Notes: generated from the letters alone by a model not told the origin. A DNA stretch of 64,000 nucleotides from Apostichopus japonicus (GCF_037975245.1 NC_092578.1:3841001-3905000), one strand, 5' to 3'; numbered from the stretch's first letter, positions 12,473 to 27,780 are shown. Program-made: numbers and translations.

Positions 12473-14818
12473 CTCTTATTTGGTGATTTCCGATAGTGCA
12501 GAATTCTCCTACATACACCGATGACAATGGAAGCCATGTATATAGTTTAACCAAAAATTGCTAAATAAAATAACAGCTTCTACTTGCTTCAGCCACTGAG
12601 ACGTTGTGACAGCTCCCCTATTAGCTGGTTTAACTAACATTATATACAATTGTAAGCTATCATTTCAAACCTGTAGTTTGAATAATAATGTAAAAGTAAG
12701 TAATTTCAAACCCCTTGTGGGCTCGCCCCAGCTATAACTAACACTCATGACACTTTAGTAACACTTCTGACGTAAAGACTTGTGTATTTGTAGGTTTTAT
12801 TTGGCAATAAAAACGATTAAATGTTTCAGGCCGAAAGCCGAGTGCAATATCTCCAGAAAGTAGGACAAGGTTATTTTCAGGCAAACATTTATTTCACGGT
12901 GATTATAAATCGGTACAAATTTAATGAAATATCATTTAAGTTAATTATTTTTTTTTTCTTAATTGCGAATTATCGAGATGTGCATCGGGTATATAATATA
13001 CGGTATAAGTTTGATAGCATATCACATAACGGCTTGCAAGACTAGCAACTTTTTAATCACCAGTATAACTTGAACATCTTCATTAGAGGAAAATATCACG
13101 TGACCTGACGATAATTGAAAAGCTATTAGGCAGCCATTTTGTTCTAGCTTCAATATATAAATCAACGCAAAAGGAAACATTTTTGGTGGTGTTTGCTTTT
13201 TAATGCATGTGTTGCATATATACAGAAGGATACGATGTAATGTGTAACCAGGGAGGTGTAACTCATATGCAGCTTGGGCATGTTATTATTTTTTTTCCTT
13301 CAAAATACTGCATATTGCAGCTGGTTATATCTTGTGTTTTATTTATGACGTATATACGGTACTGATACATGGACGGAATCACTTGAAACAACTAGTCTAA
13401 GATGGCGGCCACGATGCACCATCGTTATCAATATTTCTGTAGAAACATAATTTTCAAAGAATAGAAGCATTTCATGTGGGTTGAGATTCAGTACCGTCCG
13501 GAGTGCAGGTTTACATATATGTGTTATGCTAAATAAGGTTATAATCAGGAATCATCTCACTTACAGTGTACACAAGATGTCTACATTGAATGAGAAGAAA
13601 AGGGAGAGGGGAGGGGGGGTGGTAGGCTGAGAGGAGGAGGTTGTCCGTAAAGTGATCGTAACATCTTTACGCTGTAATCTCATTTTCATAATTGATCCCC
13701 CTCCCCCCCCCCCCTTGAGGTCTGAGGTCGTAACAGATTCTTTTTGGAAATGTTATCTGTCAACATCTTAGAAATGTTTTGTATGTTTTTTTCTTATGAT
13801 CTTCTGTGTTAATATAATTAAAAAGATAAAGTAAGGTATATGATATTGATCATAGGGAGACATTGCAATTGCTCATCACTCCTTTTAACGAGTTTGGTTG
13901 AGATTTTTTTTTCTTCTTCAAAATGACCGAATTTTTGCTTAAAATCAGATTACCATTGATAAGTATTGCATTGACTTTCTCACACCAATTGCACGATAAC
14001 GAGCGAGTAAATTTTAATTATAAAAAAAAAATCAAGCTTTTACATTTCGTCGCAGATGAGGATATTTCATTGTAGTACAATGAAACACAACAAATTCATC
14101 GAAAGTGGAAAAGTTCAAAATATTCTATTTTTTGTTTTGACTTTACCATTTTAATATCATACTTGACTATAAATATATTAATGATAAAACATAATTATGG
14201 GCTTTTGCTTTCGAAAGATTTCCGCAAAACATTATCAAAAGGAACTTAAAAATGCTTTTAGTATACATGGAACATAGAATTGCAGACATAAAGACGAGTT
14301 CGCTGTATTTTCCCAATTGCTATACTTATCATTCTTCTTTCTTTAATTAAGTCTTTCCAAAAGTGGCCTGGAGGGTAAACCATGTGACTTCAAGAATTAG
14401 CACAATCTTGACTCCCTGCAAGCACAAATTTTGCAGTTCATATCTTGATTTAAAATCTTTCAAGGTGAGCAAAGGACCTATATATATGATCTGACATTTT
14501 TTTTTCTTCTTTGCTACAGACGTGTTATGTTTCATGTGATTAGGTTTTTGTTTTGGAATTATAAGACCCATATATATATATGCTTATTCGTGCAGTCAAT
14601 TACTTCCAGGCTATTTCACCATTGCAACTAAATTTTATTTTTTATTATTTGTCATGTTAACTACTGCATGTACTAGAGTATCTAACACGCACATGAAATT
14701 GTATGTTTCAAAGTGTCTTTTTTTTCACTTTAAATACACTGCTGTGTCGACAAGCTAGATCAATCCTGCGAGTAGATTCGGTATACTGCAAGTAAATTGG
14801 GATGAATAATATATCTGA

Positions 14819-14847
14819 TTACCCTTCAAATCAAGTTTGAAGGGTAA
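14819..14847. repeat. Hairpin with 12-base stem
   Basis: TTACCCTTCAAA and TTTGAAGGGTAA flank a 5-base loop. It is isolated; no poly(T) or gene context shows a function. Confidence 0.6.
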
Positions 14848-14937
14848 CATATATTTTACTTCAAAAATATCTACTAATTAATATAACGTTCACTGTGTCT
14901 CAAATATGCATATACTATTAGTGAATATATGTATATA

Positions 14938-15018
14938 CATATATATATATATATATATATAGGCTATATATATATATATGTGTATATATATATATGTATA
15001 TATATATATATGCAGAGA

Positions 15019-15074
<56 letters not shown>
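14938..15074. repeat. (AT)n microsatellite, interrupted
   Basis: Two main AT tracts with TATATG and GCAGAGAG interruptions; the 44-base palindrome follows. Confidence 0.9.
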
Positions 15075-15080
<6 letters not shown>

Positions 15081-15089
15081 TAGTAGAAT

Positions 15090-15133
15090 AAAAGTTATTA
15101 ATCATCATTTGCAAATGATGATTAATAACTTTT
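15090..15133. repeat. 44-base perfect palindrome without loop
   Basis: Two 22-base halves, the left being AAAAGTTATTAATCATCATTTG, in one box of 20 plus TG, are exact reverse complements with no spacer. The centre is ATTTGCAAAT. It follows an (AT)n tract at 15019-15074. Confidence 0.9.
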
Positions 15134-15320
15134 GGCCATCGAGGCGATGATGCCGCTGCATAAAACACCAAACACAGATCAAGTTCCAGATTAATGAGTT
15201 TTATTATGACTAAACAGTCCAATCCTTGACTTGCAATGATTCCCACATGTAGCACGTACATGTAAAGTCTGCATTTGAAATAGTAGGACTATCAGCTCTC
15301 GCCTTACTATACTTGCTCTT

Positions 15321-15480
15321 GTATGTATTTGTATGTATATTAGATCCTCCTGCAAGCAGGAACTTGCGAAGAAGCCTCATTGGCTTATCAAAGCCGCAAG
15401 CTGACCGAAGTCAGTTTCTTACATTCATATTTAACGTCCATGATTATTGTCAATTGTCAACAACTCTGTAACTGGACAAC
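15321..15480 (-). mobile_element. SINE family C, copy 2 (5'-truncated, reverse strand)
   Basis: Reverse complement of the body and tail of copy 1: GTATGTAT tail on the left, then CCTCCTGCAAGCAGG, GCCGCAAGCTGACCGAAG and ACTCTGTAACTGGAC. The tRNA-like head is missing. Confidence 0.75.
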
Positions 15481-16770
15481 AGACTTCTCTCTCACACTCT
15501 TCGTTCATCGTGGTGCTTCATTCTGTTTTCTTGGAGAGGTCATGAATCCTTTTTTTTTTTTAGTACTTCGCCCTTTGGCCCTGTCACGGGCTAGCTCTTC
15601 CCAGTTCACTGTATTCATATTACACCTCTGGAGGTTTTGTTTTAGCTTGTCTTTGTATCGTTTGTGCTGCCCTCTCTGCTTTCTTTTTCCTTCAACCAAC
15701 TCTGAATACAGTATAGTTGCTTTGGTAGGCGATCGTCATACATGCATATATATAAACTATGTGACCGGTCCATAGACGAGATGCCTTGGCAACTAAAGAG
15801 CCATTACTTTCAAAATCTTCGATTTAAGGATTATCATGTCAAAGCATATCCATTAACGTGTGTCTTCAATATTGTATCTTTTTACAATTGAACAGACAGG
15901 GTTTTTGACGTTTTTCTTTTTGAGAAAACAGTCCTAGATTTTAAGGAATTAAGAAAATTATTGACGTCAGACAGCATTATTTCTTAACCAAAATAAATTA
16001 AAACAAAAACGAATCATTTGCTGAGAAGTTCTCATCTCCGGTTAGATTTTGAAAGCAACCCTTATCCAATATTGGCTAATGAAGAATAATCTAATAAATA
16101 AATGGATTTCCATGACAACGTCAAAACTCGATTAAATTAGAAACCTTCATAGCTTTCTTGCCATTATTTAAATGTATTTTTGACGTCCACATTTGCAATG
16201 GGAATAAAATAAAATTTATGGTATAGACAATATATATATATATGATATTTATATGCCAAAGGTTAAAAGCATACACATGCAGCAAAACTCAATAATTAAT
16301 ACTACAATAATGCGAGACATATTGTTGGAAACTTTGATTTTTGTATTAACATTTCAGGATACAAGCACAAATACTCTTAACGTACATTTAGAGTTACATG
16401 ATGTAGTTGAGTTACCACCAAGCATACCCGTACTCATACATGTTTTTTTTTTTTTGGGGGGGGGGTGGATTGGGGCTTAAGTGTTGGCTGATGTCCATCC
16501 TGGGGGAGGGGTGTAATTTGAGTATTTTCGTTTGGACATACGAGGGCTTAGATGCAAAAAAGTGTTATCATTTGTATAGTAAAAGCGTTCCTTTTTACCG
16601 TGTGCTATTAAATGTATTAAAAAGTCTGATTTTTTTGTTGTTGTTGGGGGGGGGGGGTTGGGGAAGGGTGGATTTCCGTTACCGTGTTTACTGTGTTTAC
16701 GGCCCTGCTAGTAACCACTTATTTCCAGAATTTCTTGTTCTGGTTGTGTGTGATTGTACATGCTTTAGAA

Positions 16771-17201
16771 CAGGGTTGTCCAACCTACGGCCCGCGGGCC
16801 ACAGTGCGGCCCACCGCAAGGTCCCGTCCGGCCCGCCAACCTCATTAATTTACAAATGTACTTTTACCCAGGAATTCTTTTTTTGATAAATTTCAGAGAT
16901 CATTATATCTCAATATGAAGATTGTTTTGATACAGATCAGAAGGCTTGTGAAGTGTCATTTCCTGCAATCTGGGGGTCTTTTGGGCGATTTTTTTTTCTT
17001 GCACGCCACGCGCCAACCTACGGTGGCGCTCCGCTTGTATAGTAACTTTATTTCCCATACAGACCCCTAGCGGGGCCACTGAAATTTGCCGCTCTGGCAC
17101 GAAACGCTGGATATGCCACAGGAGCTTGTATGCTCATGCGGCCCCTCCTTTATCATAATCATTCGAGGTGGCCCTCCTCATCAAAAGGTTGGACAACCCT
17201 T
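16771..17201. mobile_element. hAT-type non-autonomous DNA transposon, exact 8-bp TSD
   Basis: 431 bases bounded by inverted ends CAGGGTTGTCCAACCT and its near-complement AGGTTGGACAACCCTT (one mismatch at the tip). It is flanked on both sides by the same 8 bases, CTTTAGAA (16763-16770 and 17202-17209). TIR form and 8-bp duplication are those of the hAT superfamily. It contains no transposase. The interior (about 16890-17040, minus strand) carries a GCGGAGCGCCACC...TTGGCGCG module also found at 58.0 and 59.2 kb. Confidence 0.9.
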
Positions 17202-17354
17202 CTTTAGAAGCTATATACAATATGTATTATACTATAGCAACCTGTTATATTAACTGTCGTGTTAATTTTTTTAAGTCAACCAAATATCTTAGAAAAACAA
17301 GATCATCCATGTGAAATTTCTTTTTTGGGCTGATGAAAAAGGAACGAAAGAATA

Positions 17355-17515
17355 ATCATAATCATAATCAGGCAGTTATATTTTTACGACGCTTAAGCGA
17401 CCACGAGTGTGAGAGAAGCTCGCACTTGCTTATGTATTACAACTTTCGCGTCGGGTGGCTTCCAATTCAACATTTTTAACTCAAATTTTAAATCGTTTCA
17501 ATTTAGAAAGTCACC
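17355..17515 (-). mobile_element. SINE family D, copy 2 (5'-truncated, reverse strand)
   Basis: Shares the block GTCGGGTGGCTTCCAATTC and the ATAATCATAATC tail with the 21 kb copy, but has about 65 bases of different sequence between tail and block, and no head. It begins about 150 bases after the hAT element at 16771-17201. Confidence 0.65.
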
Positions 17516-20500
17516 ATTTTTGTACCATGTGTGAATTTGAAATCATATAGGAGTGGTGTCATATAGTTGCGCATTGACTTTATTGTTTCTTTCTATTGCC
17601 TTTTCTTCACTTCGTTGTTTTGTCATTGGATTTGATAGGGTTCCAACTTTACCTAGAAGTGGATGGGAAGTATTAAAAAAAAAATCTCTAATAGTGTTTT
17701 GATATTTCGATACATCATATGCAGATGTATAGTTTAGTTATAACGTAAACAAAAATAAAATACAGAATACAAATAAGTGTGCTTCTATGATATCACACCT
17801 GTTTACTTCGAATCCAGTTTTGCCATTCAAAAACGTAACAATTGCAAATTTGTGTTATCTTGAAATATGAAGGAACTGCATGCCATGCACTTTCACTACG
17901 CAGGGATGCTTATATCTTCCCTCTATTCATCGGTAAAATAATGGATTTTCACCTGGAATGATCTTTTCGGAAACAAATCATGTCCGAACTAGGCCAAATT
18001 TCCGCCTGATTGAATCATTTTTATGTTACCATTCTTTTATATAATTAGAATCGTAAATACTTAACTGAGTTACAAGGATTTGTTTCTTATTTATAATTTG
18101 AAAAATATCTTGTTTCTATGACAACTGGTTAAACAGAACCTTTTTGCTTAATCACGTATCTATGCTTTGTCACGAACACGACATAAAGCTGAATGAACAA
18201 GAAATCCTCGTACAAAATCGTGTGAGCAAGTAATATATAGACCGTGACAAAATCATCAATTTAAGTACGCATGCTCAGTACAACACAAGAAATGCGTGCG
18301 ATTCGTGCGTTGTGTATATACCTGCTAATAGTATAACCTGACATAAGAGTTCTGTGTGTATAGCATATGGTTAATCGATCACATGTTAGAGTACAGGGTG
18401 ATATTATACTACGTCATCCCAGTAATACCTGGTATTCAAACTTTGTTGCTTGGTAACCCCAATTGTTACCTTCCATCATCTTTGCGACTTTCCAGTGACG
18501 GATGTTGTGGCCTGACTAAAAGGAAGAGGTATCCCTCGTCCCCTCCTCCCCTCCTCTCCTTCTCCCCTCCTCCCCTCCTCTCCTTCTCCCCTCCTCCCCT
18601 CCTCTCCTTCTCCCCTCCTCCCCTCCTCTCCTTCTCCCCTCCTCCCCTCCTCCCCTCCTCCCCTCCTCCCCTCCTCCCCTCCTCCCCTCCTCCCCTCCTC
18701 CCCTCCTCCCCTCCTCCCCTCCTCCCCTCCTCCCCTCCTCCCCTCCTCCCCTCCTCCCCTCCTCCCCTCCTCCCCTCCTCCCCTCCTCCCCTCCTCCCCT
18801 CCTCCCCTCCTCCCCTCCTCCCCTCCTCCCCTCCTCCCCTCCTCCCCTCCTCCCCTCCTCCCCTCCTCCCCTCCTCCCCTCCTCCCCTCCTCCCCTCCTC
18901 CCCTCCCCCCTCCTCCCCTCCTCCCCTCCTCCCCTCCTCCCCTCCTCCCCTCCTTCCCACCTCCCCTCCTCCTTGCAGAATGGTGTAATATTTTGTAACT
19001 TTTTTAGAAACTTTATGATCAAGCTTTTTTTATTTCCTTTTCACAAATATGGGCAGTTTCTAACTCCGAATTTTTGACGACCTTCCCTTCTTCTTTTCTT
19101 TTTTCCAAAAACCCTAAAACGCATTTCGACACCCAGTGCGAATAACTGTCGATAATTATCCATGCATAAGTTTGCTTGCTTGCGTTTTCGCCTTCTTGCT
19201 CTCCTGTTTTGTATCTTATAGCTCGGTTGCGCGCTGCATTTCTGGCCCCTTAACTGCATGCCAACGCTTACACTTTGCTTGCTTGCTGCGCGATTCCTTG
19301 CTTTGCGCGCTTACTTGCCTTCTTGATTCCTGTCTTTATTTCTATCCTTTAATACTCCATTGTTATTTTGTTTTGCTTCCTTGTTGGCATGCTTGCCTTG
19401 TCGGTCCCTCGAAACATCGATTTGTACATTTGTCTGAAAGTATTTCAGTCTGGGAGCAAATTCCTCCGTATGTCTTTTCAATTTTGTAAATGGTTTTTTT
19501 TTTGGCTTTGTAAGATTTGAAATACGATGCGTAAGTTCGATTTTAAAGATTTTAAAGAATTTAATTGGCCTACATTAAATTTAGACGAAATTTCTCCATC
19601 GACCTCATCAATAGAGATGTTGGTTCAGGGGTGTATATTGCCATTATAGTACGTGCCCTGTATTCGGATGCCAGTGTTTAGCTTACACTATTCATGAACC
19701 TCACACAGAGCCGACGCTCAAGTGTCCATCGAATTTTCCTTCTATATATGAAAACAAAAACGATATGCATTCAGCTAGGTGTAAGGCTTAGAGATACATA
19801 TAGGAATTGGACTTTCTAGCTGATTTCTGTCTGGGAGAACCTTTGCCAAAATCCTTACCTTTTCTCACCCCTCCCCGCCCCTTTCCTTCAATATATCATC
19901 AGAATAAATGGTGCAAGCCGGTAGATACATCTCGATAAAGCTGTGACTTGACAGGCCTGAGTGAGTAGGGGGGGGGGGGTGGTGGATGAAAGTTGGAGGG
20001 GAGAGGAGTAAGAGTAGATCATTTTTACCTCTTTTCCCAAGCCTCCATTTCCCTTCTGCAATCTCTCTCGGCTCTTCCTGTATTTAACATATCTTACCGT
20101 GCAGACAGGATTCTTTTCTGCAAAATTAAATGGCCCGTACAGATTAACTGACCTCGGTTACCATGGCATTTAGTAAGCAACAGATAAATTTTAAAACAAT
20201 ATTGAACATGGTTGATATCAATAAAATGCAAAAAACGTGAAAAGGGATCAATTGATGCAATGAACTTTCGAGGCAATAAAGAGAATCTAAGAAATATTTA
20301 TATACGAACAGTTTACTTAGTCGGAAACATGAGAACATGCAGTAGGGTAATGTATACTGTGAAATCAACATTAACCTTACTTCAACACAAAGTGATACAT
20401 TCCGTGTATGTATAGATTGATATGCAAATGAAGAGAAAACGGTAATAATAATGGGTAAGAAAAATGTTCTCTGCATATTTTCGTGTTCTATTTCCTTGAT

Positions 20501-21015
20501 GCGTTCGAGAAATCAAACTTTGCCTTTTTTTCAATAGGTGCATACCAATTTAACTCTTGATCCATTTACGTCACATTTTAAAAGCTGTTAAATATGTTAA
20601 TAATGTCATAGACAAAACAACGTAGAAAATGAGGAACATGAGGAACATATATAAGTATCTCAATCAACCGTTACCGTGAGTTTTGACATTTGAAGTCATC
20701 GAAGACCCTGACATTTAAACTGGCGGTTGCGAACCCTTTTAGGAATGCTAAAATATATTGGAGAGTCGCTAAAAAATAAAATATAAATAAAAAACGCGGC
20801 TAATCTTTTTTTTTTGAAAAGCGGATAAAAAAAAATCCTGATATTTGTGGGGGGAGGTAGACAATCGCTACCTTAAATGTCTTAAAAGGTGAGAAAAATT
20901 ACACCATTTGAGGGATCTTGAAAAATGATATATTATAATGATAAAGACTTATAGCATACATACAAATATGACAAGTAGAAACAGCAATGTATGCAATAAT
21001 AAGTTTAATAATCAT
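17516..21015. other. Non-coding stretch around the pyrimidine minisatellite
   Basis: 19136-19489 is an open but pyrimidine-rich, cysteine/leucine-rich frame without domain character. 20715-20880 resembles decayed hAT interior (GCGAACCC, GTCGCTAAAAAATA) but no ends were found. Confidence 0.4.
18538..18974 (+). repeat. Pyrimidine minisatellite, (CCCCTCCT)n with a 24-base higher-order start
   Basis: About 435 bases with only C and T on the + strand. The first 95 bases or so are four copies of a 24-base unit made of two CCCCTCCT and one CTCCTTCT. The rest is CCCCTCCT in register, with one shortened unit near 18905. All frames on both strands stay open because the unit has no stop codon, which yields artefact ORFs rich in P/L/S or G/E/R. 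The purine strand is suited to G-quadruplex or triplex formation. Confidence 0.95.
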
Positions 21016-21307
21016 CATAATCATACTTTTAATAATAATCATAATCATAATAAATAATCATAATCATAATAGTCAGCTTATGGATTACAACTTACACGTC
21101 GGGTGGCTTCCAATTCAACATTTTAACTCAAATTTGGAATCTTTTAATTTAGAAGGTCATTTTAGATGGGAAAAACCGTAGATTGCTCATGGATGAAAAA
21201 CCCACCTTACTATGACCCGGCCGGGTATCGAACCCGGAACCTCCCGTTTGTTAAGCCTCATTACTTCAAATGCCACCGCTTTTATCCACTCGGTCACAGC
21301 ACCGGTA
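21016..21307 (-). mobile_element. SINE family D, copy 1 (tRNA-derived, reverse strand)
   Basis: On the minus strand a serine-tRNA-like head (CTGTGACCGAGTGGATAAAAGCG, here in two boxes; B box GGTTCGATACCC) is followed by TTTTTCATCC, AATTGGAAGCCACCCGACG and a tail of ATTATGATT repeats on the left side. The serine resemblance is by A-box shape only. Confidence 0.7.
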
Positions 21308-21453
21308 TGGCTGCTTATATTGTTCGTTTCTTTCGAATTATGATCTTTTGATTAATAACAAGTCTTTTGTCAGTCGTTGACGTATATTGTTTTATTCTCA
21401 AAGGTCATGTGACTAATTAATATTCAGTGTATCCAATATTGTAACCATCCCTA

Positions 21454-21455
<2 letters not shown>

Positions 21456-21525
<70 letters not shown>
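21456..21525. repeat. (AT)n microsatellite
   Basis: 70 bases of uninterrupted AT. Confidence 0.95.
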
Positions 21526-21527
<2 letters not shown>

Positions 21528-22081
21528 ATGCATGTATAGGGTGTAGTTTATGCCAAGCGCCACAGTCTTATCGTCCGTTAAAAATTCCGACACGACTTAC
21601 TTGCAGGTGTAAGCACCGGCACTTGACAAGCAGGTGGTAGAAAATATGTACCGTGCATGGTTAGGGGTAGAACGACACCACCCAGATACCCTTAAAGCAA
21701 ATTCAAGCCTTCGATTCAGTACTCATATATTTATTCAGTTCGTTTCTTTAACCCCTTCTTTTAAAAATATTAATTTCAGCGATACCGCTGTGATTATCGT
21801 CCGCAACAGTGCTGTAATTGTGTAAGCATTTACAATTTTTCTCTTGCTACAGATATCTCCATTATTCCTGTGAGAATTTAAGAAGGGATCATTTTATGAA
21901 AAATGATATAAATTATGGAAGAGCATTTTACACATTGGTTACACAAGAGTCGTAAGTCAATACTTGTTAGGACTACAATGGTGGTAACTATTGCCAGATA
22001 TTATTGTCAGCTTTCCAAATTAGAATGTCAATCACTTTATTTAGCAACGCATGAGATTCGAATGTATATAACGTAAGCTAT

Positions 22082-22450
22082 GGAGGGCGTTGTGGTCAAG
22101 TGGTTAAGGCAGTGGACTTGTGATCTAAGGATTACAGGTTCGAGCCCTGGCCAGATCATTGCGTTGTGTCCTTGGGCAAGGCGCTTTATCTCCATTGCCT
22201 CTCTTCACCCAGGTGTATAAATGGGGACCTGCGAGGTAACTTGTAAATATAGTTGCGTGCGCCGGTTTGTGGCTGCACCCTATGGGAAGTCCCCCGGGGG
22301 ACACGTGGTTGTGGTGCACTGCGGTGCCCCAGGAGAGATTGATTGAATTGTGCACACTTTGGTGTGTGGGTGTGACAAGTTACCAATGACCAGGGGTTAA
22401 GTTGTAAAGTCATGTGAGGAGGCATTAGCCTCATACAAGACTGTAAACCT
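22082..22450 (+). mobile_element. SINE family B, copy 1
   Basis: A tRNA-like head (A box TGGTCAAGTGGTTAAGG, B box GGTTCGAGCCC) is followed by the conserved central stretch GTTGTGTCCTTGGGCAAG, then CACCCAGG and ACCTGCGAGGTAACTTG. Similar central domains recur in SINEs of many invertebrates; the exact domain name is not claimed. The 3' part differs from copy 2, suggesting another subfamily. Confidence 0.75.
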
Positions 22451-23009
22451 TCAACTTTATGTTAGGATACAATATTTTGTGTTGACGAAGGACAGCTTAG
22501 GCTATAGGCGATATGAAATCCAAAGATATATAGTTTAACGACATGCAAGTGCCTGTAGGGGAAGTGGCGAATATAATGTGTGGCCATTGAGACTCAGGAC
22601 AGAACAAAATGCCTATAACAAGTGATAAAAATGAAAATAAGAAGAAAAAAGCGAAACATGAACATACTGAATATATAAGCAGTCTTGGGAACTTATACAG
22701 GGTATACAAATTCAAACCAAAGACAAGGATGATATGGAATTAGAAAATATCGTCTCCAAACAGAGTTGCTAGATACTTCCAAAGTATTGCCTGTTTAATG
22801 TACCACTTATACTCGCCATTATTACGTTACACGGATCATCATTGCCGTTATGGAAAACTAAATTATACACCGCGTGGGACGATATGAGAACTTTCTGAGA
22901 ATTAACGGATCGAATCGACATCAGGGTATACACCTGATTAGCATCACCCTTAGATATGATCATCTCCCTATTGTCGCAGAGACTTAATAACGTCAAAACT
23001 AACATCAGT

Positions 23010-23475
23010 GGTCTCCGAAGACACTCATAGCTAGTAGAGTAACTACTGTTCATGTTCCACAACCGTGCATCAGTAATTACTGCGCTGTGTTCGTAACACC
23101 GTAACTTGTGTTACAGTTGGCACAGTAAATACTGGAAAGCTGTTACACGTTGAACTACGAGCCCGACAGGTGAAAATTTGCAGTAATTTTAGAAATTAAA
23201 ATTTAAAAAAAAAATCTTACATTTTTTAAAATTTTTAAATTTGTAAAAAAAAAAAAAAATTTAATTTTTAAAATTAAAAGTTTTAAAAATTTAATTTTCA
23301 AATTTCAATTTTTTAAATTTTCAGTGGGAAAAAAATTGCAGTAATTACTGCCATCTGTAACACATGTTACCGTGTTACGAACACAGCGCAGTACTTACTG
23401 ATGCACGGTTAAGGAACATGAACAGTAGTTACTGTATAGCTATGATTATCGGGTGCCGAAGACTATAGTCTCCGA
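23010..23475. mobile_element. Fold-back element with about 100-base inverted arms
   Basis: Left arm about 23028-23125 and right arm about 23342-23440 are inverted copies with only scattered mismatches (shared blocks include AACCGTGCATCAGTAA and CTGCGCTGTGTTCGTAACAC). The core between them is nearly pure A/T with AAATTT blocks. The outer parts share CCGAAGAC and CATAGCTA more loosely. No coding potential; a long-TIR MITE is the best reading. Confidence 0.75.
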
Positions 23476-24169
23476 AGACTATACCTTTTTTTTGGCCCTT
23501 TTTTCGGATATGACCTTTATTTTATAGTTCACACATTCGTCATGTCCATTCCATTATCAGTTTCATTATATTGGCCGTGATTTTTTATTTATTTTTTTCG
23601 ACTACAATCTACCAAGGACTGCAATATAAAGTTGGTCACGGCGAGATGAATACAAACCTATACTCAATACACGAAGGTCGACTTTTTTACGACTCTCGTC
23701 TCAAAGGTACAAATTGATTTTAATTACTCCCCAACATCTGTATATACTTCAATAAATGCAATTTTTATCGCAGAGTGATAAAAAAGGCTCAACTTCAGAT
23801 GGTATGAGTTATCTAAAAAGCTGTCGAAATGTTGCTTTTTTTCGCAAGTTGTTTTGCGGGGTAACGCTTCGTCGGATGTGCATATCAAACCGTGCCCGTG
23901 TGTAGTGGTTTATGTATGGTAAGGGACGTAACACATGTGACGTTGTAGGGTTGAGAGGCCTTACATACCAAACCTCTTTTGGTTGACAAATATGCTTAAA
24001 GAAGTATCATGTAAACAGCAAACGTTTAAGATGATTTCACGACCAGATGATTATCCAGTGTTGTGGTCTTGATTTGGATTCTGTACTCAAATGTGGACTT
24101 GCTACACATTCAATTCTTATTTACGGCTTGGCTTGCCTATACAGAGTGGTTATTCTGTGTATATTCTGT

Positions 24170-26993
<2,824 letters not shown>

Positions 26994-27034
<41 letters not shown>

Positions 27035-27071
27035 GTATATATATATATATATTTATATAAAAATATATTTA

Positions 27072-27110
<39 letters not shown>
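26994..27110. repeat. (AT)n microsatellite
   Basis: AT tract with TATTTATAT and AAAATA interruptions, directly left of the transposon relic at 27116. Confidence 0.9.
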
Positions 27111-27111
<1 letters not shown>

Positions 27112-27115
27112 CAGA

Positions 27116-27414
27116 CACAAAAAATTACCGCCCTGCACTGTCTTAAAAATCTTGAATCCCGCCCAGCACTATTTTCATCTAAAATCCCAACATTCCTAAC
27201 AATATATTCAACATAAATTTAGAAATGTAAATTGTTAGCAAAACAAGTACTATCGTATGTGCTTAAAAAGCTACACAAGTGCCAGCATTTGGCATCTGAG
27301 CACTTTCAAAAATCGAAAAATTTCTCAAAGTGGAGGGGGCATCTCCTCCCCCCTTAGACCCTCCCCAGGGCGGCGATCAGTATACCCGGCACTCAGGAAA
27401 TCCTGGGCACATCC

Positions 27415-27418
<4 letters not shown>
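27116..27418. mobile_element. DNA-transposon relic related to the 45.3 kb element
   Basis: The stretch CATCTGAG...GGAGGGGGCATCTCCTCCCCCC...TTAGACCCTCCCCAGGGCGG (from about 27285) follows the same order as the inner right part of the 45334-45703 element. It ends in CACATCCCTG, a hAT-like tip, directly before an (AT)n tract. The left end near 27113 is uncertain and also abuts (AT)n, which hides any target duplication. Confidence 0.45.
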
Positions 27419-27447
<29 letters not shown>

Positions 27448-27514
27448 TATAGTATATAATATATATATATAGATATAGTATATAATATATATATATAGAT
27501 ATAGTATATAATAT
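27418..27514. repeat. (AT)n with a tandem unit of about 31 bases
   Basis: Three copies of ATATAGATATAGTATATAAT joined by AT dinucleotides, lying between the transposon relic and the 27516 TIR element. Confidence 0.85.
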
Positions 27515-27515
27515 G

Positions 27516-27780
27516 TACCTTAGGTCGACAGTTTATGGTAAAAAAGTGTACCTTAGGTCAACATTGTACCTTAGGTCGACATTTCAGTGTCGACCTAATG
27601 TTTTCACTTACATTTTAAGACACTTTTTTATTGTCGCAAATAGCTTTATAATGTTCTCCGTCCTCTAAAACGTCCATTTAAAAGTTTTGGTTAGGGTCGG
27701 TTCAGGGTTAGGGTTAGAAAAAAGAATTAGGGTTAGATTAAATTTAGTGTGTAAGTCAATGTAACTGTCGACCTAAGGTA
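27516..27780. mobile_element. Short TIR element with TACCTTAGGTCGACAGTT ends
   Basis: Perfect 18-base inverted ends at 27516-27533 and 27763-27780. The left side has two more near copies of TACCTTAGGTCGACA within 70 bases and an internal GTGTCGACCTAATG in reverse, so end motifs are multiplied at one side. The interior has telomere-like GGGTTAGGGTTAG. No clear target duplication is seen, the left flank being (AT)n-rich. Confidence 0.65.

Larger units (their letters stand above)
10766..16770. other. Non-coding stretch apart from the listed repeats
   Basis: Between SINE C copies and palindromes I see only short frames. The frame at 15380-15775 is mostly reverse-complemented SINE C and pyrimidine-rich sequence. 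T/G-run junctions at 16441 and 16628 keep another artefact frame open (16407-16886). Confidence 0.45.

Noticed and set aside
16407-16886. Frame of 159 codons at 16.4-16.9 kb
   Set aside because: Held open by T- and G-runs and it runs into the hAT element at 16771; no domain.
18356-19022. Proline/leucine/serine-rich and glycine/glutamate/arginine-rich frames on both strands
   Set aside because: They are translations of the CCCCTCCT minisatellite; a unit of eight bases without stops keeps all frames open.
20200-20360. Twenty-base match ACATGCAGTAGGGT.ATGTA between 201 and about 20336
   Set aside because: Short and without flanking similarity; could be chance or a tiny repeat scrap.
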